64,000 bases of DNA from an uncultured Bacteroidia bacterium (GTDB taxonomy: Bacteria; Bacteroidota; Bacteroidia; Bacteroidales; F082), in NCBI GenBank assembly GCA_913009755.1, contig CAJVWU010000004.1, positions 1 through 64,000 on the forward strand. The letters run 5' to 3'. Shown piece after piece: positions 1 through 7,664 of the stretch. The translations under genes were made by a program, and so were the position numbers. Position 1 is the first letter of the stretch; each line of letters begins with the position of its first letter. A model generated the notes under the pieces. It had not been told where the DNA came from. It did no database searches and saw nothing but the letters and a program-made list of their open reading frames with translations.

Positions 1-197
1 TTTTATCACCGTTAGTTTATTTAACAGCACTAAAATAGGTGATGAGATTTACCGGTCAAATACTGTGTAAAGAACTTTTGCACAGTTATTTGCCGGTTTT
101 GTTAATAACTATCTTGCGGATTTAAGGATTAAATAAAATAAATACTACTTCCGGTCACAAAATAGCATGTATTTTCGACTTATAAACAGACATCACT

Positions 198-683
198 TTG
201 AACTCATTCAACAAAATATATAATGACAACTACCTGTTGCTTTACAGGATTGCCTGCAAAATGGTGAATGATACTGATTTAGCATCTGACATAGTTCAGG
301 AAATATTTATTTATCTGCATGAAAAATTACAAAAAGGACTTGAGGTTGATCATTTGCGTAGCTGGTTAAGCAAAGCCGTTTACAACCGTTGCATTGATAA
401 TCTGCGAAAACCCGGGCGATATGTAGGTCTCGAAAAAACAGAAAAATATTTTGCTGAAGAAAACCCGATGGAAAAACAGGAAGCGGCCTTAGCTGTCAGA
501 AAGGCACTTGATAAACTAAAACACAATGAAAAAATGCTGGCCGTCCTTTACAGCGAAGGTTTTTCGTACAAGGAGATGGCAGGTATAACAGGGATAAAGT
601 TTAGTTCGATAGGAAGCACTTTGTCGAGAACATTAATAAAACTGAAAAAGGAATTAACAATACAAGGATATGAACTGCATTAG
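198..683 (+). CDS. ECF-type RNA polymerase sigma factor
   Basis: A 161-residue sigma-70 family factor of the extracytoplasmic-function type, which would direct RNA polymerase to a small stress or envelope regulon. Region 2 covers about residues 5-75, with the typical DLASDIVQEIF stretch and the HLRSWLSKAVYNRCID helix. Region 4 covers about 95-155, with a helix-turn-helix around GFSYKEMAGITG. The start is TTG at 198; the first in-frame ATG (residue 22) would remove part of region 2, so TTG is preferred. The stop overlaps the next gene by 14 bases, which suggests coupled translation with its anti-sigma factor. The target promoters cannot be read from the sequence. Confidence 0.9.
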   Translation: MNSFNKIYNDNYLLLYRIACKMVNDTDLASDIVQEIFIYLHEKLQKGLEVDHLRSWLSKAVYNRCIDNLRKPGRYVGLEKTEKYFAEENPMEKQEAALAVRKALDKLKHNEKMLAVLYSEGFSYKEMAGITGIKFSSIGSTLSRTLIKLKKELTIQGYELH

Positions 684-1128
684 CGATGAATTAATTCAAA
701 AGTACGTTGACGGTGAAGTACCTGAAGATGAAACCGTTTTGATCCGGAGGCACCTTAACGTTTGCAAATCATGTGCTGACAGGGTTGAAGCCCGCATAAA
801 AACATCGGAAAACATGAAGTCTGCGATAAACTCAATTGTAGATGACATCATTGAAATTCCGGCATTTGAACCCGGCGAAAAGATTACTGAGAAACCTTCA
901 TTGATAAGGAAACCGGTATTGATAATAGCTACCCTGGCTGCTGCCGCCTTCCTTGTTCTGTTCATCATTGTTTTCAGAAACGGGAAAAAAACACGAACAG
1001 ATGGACAGATATCATCTTTCGGCATATCCAATTACGAATTTGATGCAAACCAGCCGATATCCAGGCAGCCTTTAATAATCCATGTTGCCGGCCCCGACGG
1101 TAAGAAAGTTGACTATATCATTGAATAA
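670..1128 (+). CDS. Anti-sigma factor with zinc-binding N-terminus and one membrane segment
   Basis: A 152-residue protein. Its N-terminal cytoplasmic domain carries HLNVCKSC, the H-x3-C-x2-C signature of zinc anti-sigma domains that bind and silence ECF sigma factors. A hydrophobic segment at about residues 84-102 predicts one membrane crossing, leaving a short exported C-terminal tail of about 50 residues. The gene overlaps the sigma-factor gene by 14 bases, the usual arrangement for a sigma/anti-sigma pair. Which signal releases the sigma factor is not visible. The family assignment is firm from the motif and the context. Confidence 0.85.
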   Translation: MNCISDELIQKYVDGEVPEDETVLIRRHLNVCKSCADRVEARIKTSENMKSAINSIVDDIIEIPAFEPGEKITEKPSLIRKPVLIIATLAAAAFLVLFIIVFRNGKKTRTDGQISSFGISNYEFDANQPISRQPLIIHVAGPDGKKVDYIIE

Positions 1129-1163
1129 ACAGAAAGACCTTTACAATTATTAAAAATACAATC

Positions 1164-2438
1164 ATGAAAAAATTAATCCTTGCAGCAGTCTTTGCTCTTA
1201 TTGCGGCATCGGCATCACCCCAAAAGCTGATTGACATTTATAACAAAGGCACTGTAAAACTGGTTCCCGACGCGGAATATGGCCAGACTAACAACTGGAA
1301 TACGGTATTCAACAGTTATTACGACACGATTTACGGTGCTCCGATGGGCGATCGTAAATCACTGATCATGTTACCGGACGGCTCTGTACTGGTAAACAAC
1401 AGGTACCGGAACTTTTATTCAAAGTTTGCTCCCGACGGTAAGTTTGAAAAAGAATTCGGCATAACAAATAATGGCAGGAGGTTTCAGAAAACAGAGGGCA
1501 TTGCCGGCGTCCTGAACGGTAAAATACTTTATTCTGACCTTGACAATATGGGCAATATGGTTTGCTCCGACCTTGACGGAAACTATATTAAGACTTTGAA
1601 ACTCGATTATATGACCCGCCAGATGATACCGCTTTCTAACAATAAAATAGCAGTTGTGGGCTGGGTAATCTGGAGTGACAGATTTCGTGATTTCGTTGCC
1701 ATCGTTGATTACATAACGAACAGGCAAAAAGTAATCTGGGACCATTTTACCGACAGGTGCAAAGAAGCGGAACATTGTAAACTTTTTAACTATCAGTATA
1801 ATTTCGAAGACCACGGGAATGTTTCTTATTCAACGATGCCGTACATAAATAACCTGGGGATGAGTTTGCCACCCAAAATAGCATGGCTGGGCGACAAACT
1901 GGTAGTTGCAATCCCGGCGACCGGTGAAATACTGGTATTTGACAGTGATGGAAACCAAATTTCAAAAGATAAAATAGACTGGGCTGTTAACGAAATTTCC
2001 GTGGAAGAACAAAAAAAAATCCAGCAAAAAGCTATTGACAAGTTCAAAAATATGGGGGAAACAAGATTTGCCGGGTGGGCTTCTCCTGAAGAAAACAGAA
2101 GGGCAAGGGAAACCCTTATCAGCGAGATGGAAGCGGACCTTGGGAAAATTTCGGAACCGATACAAATCCCCTATTTTTCAACCGTATTGCAGGACTCGGA
2201 TAATAATTTATTGTTCTTCGAATTTCCAAAAGAAGAAAACAGCAATAAGTTCAATGTCTGGGTTTATGGGAATGAAGGAAGTTTCGTGGGCCACAGCAGT
2301 TTTGTCTGCGACGATTATACATTGCAGATCACCCCTTCCAAAATGGTTTTTTATAACGGATACATTTACGGGCTCCAGCTAAAAAAGAATGTAAATGGTG
2401 TACCGCTGAGCCTTGTCAGATATAAGTTAACCAATTAA
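1164..2438 (+). CDS. Secreted beta-propeller-like protein of unknown function
   Basis: A 424-residue protein with an N-terminal signal peptide (MKKLILAAVFALIAASA). The body repeats short D-G turns followed by beta-rich stretches (LPDGSVLVNN, DLDGNYIKTL, DSDGNQIS), as in six-bladed propeller proteins of Bacteroidota. No catalytic motif is evident. It begins 35 bases after the anti-sigma gene and probably belongs to the same transcript, so it may be a periplasmic partner or a regulon member of that sigma factor. That role is inference from position only. Confidence 0.6.
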   Translation: MKKLILAAVFALIAASASPQKLIDIYNKGTVKLVPDAEYGQTNNWNTVFNSYYDTIYGAPMGDRKSLIMLPDGSVLVNNRYRNFYSKFAPDGKFEKEFGITNNGRRFQKTEGIAGVLNGKILYSDLDNMGNMVCSDLDGNYIKTLKLDYMTRQMIPLSNNKIAVVGWVIWSDRFRDFVAIVDYITNRQKVIWDHFTDRCKEAEHCKLFNYQYNFEDHGNVSYSTMPYINNLGMSLPPKIAWLGDKLVVAIPATGEILVFDSDGNQISKDKIDWAVNEISVEEQKKIQQKAIDKFKNMGETRFAGWASPEENRRARETLISEMEADLGKISEPIQIPYFSTVLQDSDNNLLFFEFPKEENSNKFNVWVYGNEGSFVGHSSFVCDDYTLQITPSKMVFYNGYIYGLQLKKNVNGVPLSLVRYKLTN

Positions 2439-2549
2439 ATAATAAGCGGAAACAAGTTAACAGACGATCAGGCTTTATCATTACCCGGTTGGTTAAAGTA
2501 AGTTAACGGCTAAAGCCGGTTTCATCTTTTATTGTAAATCCTTTTCTCA

Positions 2550-2963
2550 TCATAACTTACAATTGGCACACACCCCCTGCACCACCATGTTCACACTGTC
2601 CAGCGAAAAATCTTTAGGCAGTATAATGGCCGGAACGGGGATTTCGTGCAGGCAATAGGTTTTGTTACATTTTGTGCAATGGAAATGGACGTGAAGGTCT
2701 TCAACGGAGCAGGAACATTTTTCGAGGCACAATGCATATTTTACCGGGCCTGATCCGTCGTCAATGCTGTGGATGAGCTTTCGTTTTTCAAAAGTTTTTA
2801 GTGTCCTGTATAGGGTGGCCCGGTCGGCTTTCTCAAATTTCTGTTCCAGTTCGGGCAGGCTGATGGCAGTTTTTTCTTCGGTGAGCACCTTCAGCACCAG
2901 TTCCCGCATGGCGGTGGGTTTTATGTTTCTTTTGATAAGCTGCTGCTCGTTTTTTGGTGCCAT
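2550..2963 (-). CDS. Fur-family transcriptional repressor
   Basis: A 137-residue Fur/Zur-type metalloregulator when started at the ATG at 2963; an in-frame start further upstream would add 11 unconserved residues. The N-terminal winged helix includes LPELEQKFEKADRATLYRTL, the recognition-helix region typical of Fur. The C-terminal dimerisation domain has HVHFHCTKCNKTYCL and ends CANCKL, two C-x2-C pairs for a structural zinc. It lies 42 bases downstream of the oxidoreductase FAD-subunit gene on the same strand, so it may be co-transcribed. Whether it senses iron, zinc or peroxide cannot be decided from sequence alone. Confidence 0.88.
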   Translation of the reverse strand: MAPKNEQQLIKRNIKPTAMRELVLKVLTEEKTAISLPELEQKFEKADRATLYRTLKTFEKRKLIHSIDDGSGPVKYALCLEKCSCSVEDLHVHFHCTKCNKTYCLHEIPVPAIILPKDFSLDSVNMVVQGVCANCKL

Positions 2964-3005
2964 TCCGTTTAAAGATTTTATGAAGTAAAAGTTCAAAATT
3001 AAGCA

Positions 3006-4064
3006 TTAATGTATTCTGTCCGGTAATGCCCAGTCTATCACATTTTCAGGCGGTTTTCCAAGCGACAGTATCGCACGCTTTATAATGGTTTTAAAAACGG
3101 GTATTTTGTAGCCATTTTTTGAAAGGGGCACGGCAATTTGCATGGCTGCCTCACCGGCAGCAGTTGCAGTAGTTTCATTGATCGTTTTCCCGGTGATGGC
3201 GTCAATGGCGGCTTTGGAAATGAAAGGTACCGGTGCCGCAGCCCCCAGAACGACATTTGCCGTTTTGCATTTTTCCCCTGAAAGCCCGGCAACAACTGCA
3301 ACTTCGGCCATGGGCCAGTCCTGCGATCTGCGGCTGCCCATTTTGATATAATAACTAACTGTGTGGGTTTTCGGTTCGGGAAGAATGACAGCCGTGATCA
3401 ATTCAGCGGGTTTCAGTATCGTCTCCCTTGTCCTGTCCACGCTTGGCAGGACAAAAAATTCCTTCATCGGAACAAGTTTGATCTTCCCGTTTTTATCTGT
3501 GATCTCAACGATGGCATCAAATGCTGTTAACGCAATAGCTAACGAAGAAGAATGTATGCTGACGCAATACCCGTAACTCATGATGGCATGGTTTTCATTT
3601 TCACCCACATGGGCAAAGCAGGTGGAAGATCCTTTACGGAAACAAACGAGTTCTTTCGACCTGAAATACCAACAGTGGGTTCGTTGTACCAGGTTTCCTG
3701 CCAGGGTGGCCATATTTCTGATAGGTGGTGTCGCTGCATGTGACGCTGCCTGATGCAATGCCAGATAATTCTTTTTGATCTGCGGGTTAGCGGTTATTCC
3801 GGCAAGGGTAACATTGGCTCCCAGTCTTAACCCCTTTTCTTTATTATATGAAACCTCATCCATTCCGGGAATGTTCCGGATGCTCACCAGTTTTGCAGGT
3901 TTCGACAAGCCCTCTTTCATCAGATCCAGCAGATCGATCCCGGAGGCTTTAAACACGGCTGCTTCAGGATCAGCATCCGGCTGTATCGTTTCGGAAACAG
4001 TGGAGTTGGCTTCTCTTTGCGCTTCTACTTTGGAAGTGGCCTCGTACCAGCTAAATTTATTCAT
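3006..4064 (-). CDS. Aldehyde oxidoreductase FAD-binding subunit (PaoB/YagS-like)
   Basis: A 352-residue FAD subunit of the xanthine oxidase family. It passes electrons from the molybdenum and iron-sulfur subunits through FAD. Residues of about 90-125 contain HAATPPIRNMATLAGNLVQR, the FAD-binding stretch. The following loop has three cysteines (CWYFRSKELVC, then C nine residues on), matching the cysteine-rich insertion that carries an extra [4Fe-4S] cluster in PaoB-type subunits. The CO-dehydrogenase flavoprotein C-terminal domain covers about 220-345. It is the third gene of the minus-strand operon, separated from the large subunit by 118 bases that contain a perfect 9-bp hairpin. Confidence 0.88.
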   Translation of the reverse strand: MNKFSWYEATSKVEAQREANSTVSETIQPDADPEAAVFKASGIDLLDLMKEGLSKPAKLVSIRNIPGMDEVSYNKEKGLRLGANVTLAGITANPQIKKNYLALHQAASHAATPPIRNMATLAGNLVQRTHCWYFRSKELVCFRKGSSTCFAHVGENENHAIMSYGYCVSIHSSSLAIALTAFDAIVEITDKNGKIKLVPMKEFFVLPSVDRTRETILKPAELITAVILPEPKTHTVSYYIKMGSRRSQDWPMAEVAVVAGLSGEKCKTANVVLGAAAPVPFISKAAIDAITGKTINETTATAAGEAAMQIAVPLSKNGYKIPVFKTIIKRAILSLGKPPENVIDWALPDRIH

Positions 4065-4102
4065 TGTTCTATTGTTATATGGCTTGTTTATAAGTTGAAT
4101 GC

Positions 4103-4122
4103 CCCGGCCATAAATGGCCGGG
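4103..4122. repeat. Perfect hairpin between oxidoreductase subunit genes
   Basis: A 9-bp inverted repeat (CCCGGCCAT, two-base loop, ATGGCCGGG) sits in the 118-base gap between the large-subunit and FAD-subunit genes. No T-run follows it on either strand, so it does not look like an intrinsic terminator. It could protect or process the operon mRNA, or tune the amount of the third subunit; this is inference. Confidence 0.5.
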
Positions 4123-4182
4123 TAACTGATTGTCCAAATTTCTATTTCTTCGTTTAACAGGTCTCATCTAAAAAAGTTTTAA

Positions 4183-6522
4183 TCAAATTTTCCCCAACGC
4201 AGCCAATATCCGCGCAGGGGTGATGGGTATTTCGGTCATCCGCACCCCGATGGCATTGTAAACGGCATTGGCAACGGCAGCAGCCGTGGCAATATTCGCG
4301 GGCTCACCGATACCGGTGGCATCGGTGGACGACCGGGCACCGTATTCTTCAATCAGCTCGATCTGAATTTCAGGAACTTCAAAAGAAAAAGGCATTTTGT
4401 ACTGATCGAGATTGGGATTCATCTGGTGACCGGTATTTTTATCCATCACCCTGTCTTCGTATAAAGCATAAGCGATGCCCATAATAACTCCGCCGTTGAT
4501 CTGGCTTTCGATCTGGCTGATATTGATGGGCCTTCCGCAGCTGTGCACAGCCATTATCCTGTCCACTTTCACAAATCCCGTTTCCGTATCTACCGACACT
4601 TCTGCAAACTGCACGGCCCCCAGTTCTTCATAGCCGACTGTGCCGATCATAAACCCGCCATAATCGTCCGATCGGCTTGCAGTCTCAGTGATCTGCTCCA
4701 CACGGAGTTTGCCAGCCAGGTTTTTAAATGAGATTTTTTTGGATCTATCCGATTTTGAAATAAACCAACTGTTCTCAACCACAATATTCTCCGCTTTAGT
4801 ATCCAGTTCACCGGCAGCGAGATCAATCAGTTTCGTTTTAACTTTATGTGCTGCATTTCTGGCCGGAGGTGTGATAGAACCAGTTACTACGCTGCCGCCT
4901 GATGGGGGTCCGATGGGGAATAAAGTATCGCCGATCAGTACCGTAATATCTGCGGATTTAAGGCCAAGCTCTTCGGCCACAACCTGTGCCAGCACCGTTT
5001 TTGTTCCCGTACCGATATCCTGTACGGCCGACCTGACTTCCACAGCTCCATCCTGCATCACCCTGACCTCCACAGTTGAGTCAAGATTGACGAACCTCGG
5101 CCAGTGTGCCTGTGCCACGCCGATGCCTTTTTTTACCGGCCCCGGGTCGCTTCCCGCTTTTTTGGGTTTTTTCCAATTCATCAATTGGGTACCGCGTTCC
5201 CTTTGCACTTTACGGATTGTACTTTTGTCAATCTTTTCACGCAATTGAAGCGGATCCACATCCAGTCTTTCAGCCAGTTCATCAATGAGTTGTTCCAGGG
5301 CAAAAGCTCCTTGTACATTGCCCGGTGCCCGGAATGCAGCTCCCGGCCCTGCATTGGTAAACACATCATACTGGTCCATTTTAAAATTTGGACATTCGTA
5401 CATGGCCTGTGCAATGTTGCCCACACCGGATCCCAGTCCGACACCTGCCGTGCCGTAGGAAAGCAGTTTCAGGGCGGTCAGTGTACCGTCTTTTTTGGCT
5501 CCCACTTTCATAAGTTGGAGGGAATTAGGGCGGTTCCCTGCCGAAACATGTTCTTCCTTGCGGTCAAGCATCAATTTAACCGGCCTTCCTGACTGTTTGG
5601 AAAGATGACCGGCCATCACACCAAAATTTCCCAGCGTATGCTTGGCACCAAATCCTCCCCCGATAAATTCAGAAATAACACGCACTTTACTTTTGGGAAG
5701 GTCAAAAGTTTTGGCAAAATCATTCCGTGTGCCTTTAGTGGACTGTGTTGAGGCATAAATTGTTACATTGCCCCGGTTGTAATCAACAACCACACCGTGA
5801 GTTTCCAGTGGGCAATGGGTTTGAACCTGTGTACGGTAGGTTCTTTCAATAATAACATCTGCTTCCGCAAATCCTTTTTTCAGGTTACCCCTCGGCCCGC
5901 CATAAAAACTTTTCGTTGCCGGCCCCCTGACATTGCCTCTTGATTTCAGCCCCTCTTCAATATCCTCGCCGCCGGAGGAAGTTTCCTGATTAACGTTGGT
6001 TTGATAAACCAACGGTGCTTCTGGTTTACGGGCATCATCCATATCCACCACAAATTCCAGTGGTTCATATTCAACCCTGATCAAATTAACGGCTTCTTCA
6101 GCAATATCCATACTTATTGCAGCCACACCCACAATAGGTTGTCCGGCATATTTTACTTCCGGATACCCGGATTTTTTGTTATTTTCTTTGGGATTGGCCC
6201 CTTCAATCATTTCTTTAAAAATATGGATGGCAAAAACACCCGGATGCGCTTTGGCAGCCGAAACATCTATTGATTTAATCCTTGCATGGGGGATATCAGC
6301 GCGGAACATCTTGCCATAAAGCATACCGGGGAGATAGACATCGGCGGTGAAAACAGCCGTTCCGGTTACTTTTGCCAATGCATCTGTACGCTTCACCCTT
6401 TTACCGATCACTTTCAATTTGCTGTTCACCGGTAATGCGGGCGGTTCGGCATTTGGAATCTCACGTACAATTTCTGTCAGGTTGTAATCAGGAATGCCGT
6501 AAGGCAATTTTACTTTTTTCAT
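4183..6522 (-). CDS. Aldehyde oxidoreductase molybdenum-binding subunit (PaoC/YagR-like)
   Basis: A 779-residue catalytic subunit of the xanthine oxidase family that would oxidise aldehydes or related compounds at a molybdopterin centre. The N-terminal a/b hammerhead domain is at about residues 45-150 (AKVTGTAVFTADV). Cofactor-binding motifs are GGGFGAKH and AFRAPGNVQGAFALEQ. Near the C-terminus ATGIGEPANIATAAA holds the Glu that serves as general base in this family. There is no own signal peptide; in known PaoABC enzymes the Tat signal of the small subunit exports the complex. The stop lies 118 bases before the FAD-subunit start and the start 11 bases after the small subunit. Confidence 0.9.
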   Translation of the reverse strand: MKKVKLPYGIPDYNLTEIVREIPNAEPPALPVNSKLKVIGKRVKRTDALAKVTGTAVFTADVYLPGMLYGKMFRADIPHARIKSIDVSAAKAHPGVFAIHIFKEMIEGANPKENNKKSGYPEVKYAGQPIVGVAAISMDIAEEAVNLIRVEYEPLEFVVDMDDARKPEAPLVYQTNVNQETSSGGEDIEEGLKSRGNVRGPATKSFYGGPRGNLKKGFAEADVIIERTYRTQVQTHCPLETHGVVVDYNRGNVTIYASTQSTKGTRNDFAKTFDLPKSKVRVISEFIGGGFGAKHTLGNFGVMAGHLSKQSGRPVKLMLDRKEEHVSAGNRPNSLQLMKVGAKKDGTLTALKLLSYGTAGVGLGSGVGNIAQAMYECPNFKMDQYDVFTNAGPGAAFRAPGNVQGAFALEQLIDELAERLDVDPLQLREKIDKSTIRKVQRERGTQLMNWKKPKKAGSDPGPVKKGIGVAQAHWPRFVNLDSTVEVRVMQDGAVEVRSAVQDIGTGTKTVLAQVVAEELGLKSADITVLIGDTLFPIGPPSGGSVVTGSITPPARNAAHKVKTKLIDLAAGELDTKAENIVVENSWFISKSDRSKKISFKNLAGKLRVEQITETASRSDDYGGFMIGTVGYEELGAVQFAEVSVDTETGFVKVDRIMAVHSCGRPINISQIESQINGGVIMGIAYALYEDRVMDKNTGHQMNPNLDQYKMPFSFEVPEIQIELIEEYGARSSTDATGIGEPANIATAAAVANAVYNAIGVRMTEIPITPARILAALGKI

Positions 6523-6533
6523 AATTCAAATGT

Positions 6534-7163
6534 TTACATTTTACGGGCTGCATCAAGAATAGCATCAAATACTTTCGGATGGGTTCCGCAACGGCAAAAA
6601 TTGCCGCTCAGCGCAACTTTTACATCTTTTTCCGTAGGAGATGGGTTATGTTCAAGCAAATGAGTTGCCGTCATGATCATTCCCGAAGTACAGAAGCCGC
6701 ATTGTGTGGCATCATGTTCCATAAAGGCCTCCTGAACCGGATTTAACCGGTCGTCTTTTGCAAGGCCTTCAATGGTGGTTACTTCCTTGTCACCCACTTC
6801 AACAGCCAGGGTCATGCAAGACAATACGGGTATGCCATCAATCCAGACTGTACAGGCAGAGCATGCACCGCGGTTGCATCCCACTTTGACACCTGTAAGC
6901 TGAAGTTCTTTACGTAAAGCGTCGGCAAGTGTTGTCCGGGGCTCAATGCTCAACTGCCTGACATGACCGTTCACTTTTATTTTGATATTTACAGCGTCAG
7001 GGCCAAGTGTCTTGTCTTTTTCTTCAGTCTGTGCCTGTAACTTTAAAACACCCGATCCGGCGAGTACCGTTCCGGCAGCAGTTATTCCTGCGCCTTTCAG
7101 GAATCCCCGGCGGGAGATACGGCCGGTTTTTTCTGTTTTTGGTTTTTTTCTTTTATATTTCAT
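6534..7163 (-). CDS. Aldehyde oxidoreductase [2Fe-2S] subunit with Tat signal (PaoA/YagT-like)
   Basis: A 209-residue iron-sulfur subunit from the ATG at 7163; an in-frame TTG four codons upstream is less likely. Residues of about 14-45 form a twin-arginine signal (SRRGFLKGAG then a hydrophobic run), which places the enzyme in the periplasm. The plant-type [2Fe-2S] domain has CNRGACSACTVWIDG and a later Cys. The all-helical second cluster domain has QCGFCTSGMI and CRCGTHP. It is the first gene of the operon. No PaoD-like maturation chaperone is seen nearby, so cofactor insertion must rely on a gene elsewhere. Confidence 0.92.
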   Translation of the reverse strand: MKYKRKKPKTEKTGRISRRGFLKGAGITAAGTVLAGSGVLKLQAQTEEKDKTLGPDAVNIKIKVNGHVRQLSIEPRTTLADALRKELQLTGVKVGCNRGACSACTVWIDGIPVLSCMTLAVEVGDKEVTTIEGLAKDDRLNPVQEAFMEHDATQCGFCTSGMIMTATHLLEHNPSPTEKDVKVALSGNFCRCGTHPKVFDAILDAARKM

Positions 7164-7267
7164 GGTTTTTCTCAATCTTGGATTTTCTTCCGGTGTGAAC
7201 AGTTTGTATTTTGTTTGATGAATATTGTTCTCAGGAATGCTATTCAGATAAAAAATTATTACCCGAA

Positions 7268-7275
7268 CAAAGTTA
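7268..7275 (-). promoter_or_regulatory. Putative -7 element of the oxidoreductase operon
   Basis: TAACTTTG on the minus strand matches the Bacteroidota -7 consensus TAnnTTTG. It lies about 105 bases upstream of the first start codon at 7163. No clear -33 TTTG is seen at the expected distance, so the call is modest. Confidence 0.4.
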
Positions 7276-7518
7276 CTAAAAACCCGGAAGCAGCTAATCT
7301 GAAATGAATTTTTCCGGAAAATCCGGAGGAGGAGTTCTACAGGGCATACGTCACAAACAACCCAATGTACTCATATTCAGCCATATCCGAGTTGTTTTAT
7401 TTTTACGCGGTAAGGGAACGTATTTTCTTTACCCAACCTGCTTTTTTTAAAATTTAATTAATTGTTAATTCACTATTCGACAGTTATTTTTTATAATCAA
7501 AAAAAGTGCAACAAATAC

Positions 7519-7549
7519 TTGATAAAATTATTACAATAGTCTAATTTTG
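7519..7549 (+). promoter_or_regulatory. Putative promoter of the SusC/SusD operon
   Basis: TTG at 7519-7521 and TAATTTTG at 7542-7549 are separated by 20 bases, matching the Bacteroidota -33/-7 arrangement. The predicted start of transcription at about 7556 leaves a leader of roughly 110 bases before the SusC start codon. Confidence 0.55.
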
Positions 7550-7664
7550 GAGTGTTTTAGGTTTTGATGTCAGGCTCTCTTGGTCAGGAGAACAATGTGA
7601 AAAGAAGTAGCCGGAAATTATTTAGGAAAAGAGAAAATATTTTTTATTTAAAATAGATGCGGTC

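Larger units (their letters stand above)
7176..7664. promoter_or_regulatory. Divergent intergenic region between oxidoreductase operon and SusC gene
   Basis: About 490 AT-rich bases without a convincing gene. It holds a minus-strand -7-like element near 7275 for the oxidoreductase operon and a plus-strand -33/-7 pair near 7519-7549 for the SusC gene. I see no operator palindrome and no riboswitch-like structure. Confidence 0.5.

Noticed and set aside
4688-5248. Plus-strand frame (186 codons) opposite the molybdenum subunit gene
   Set aside because: Antisense to a catalytic subunit with conserved motifs; composition looks like a mirror of the real gene.
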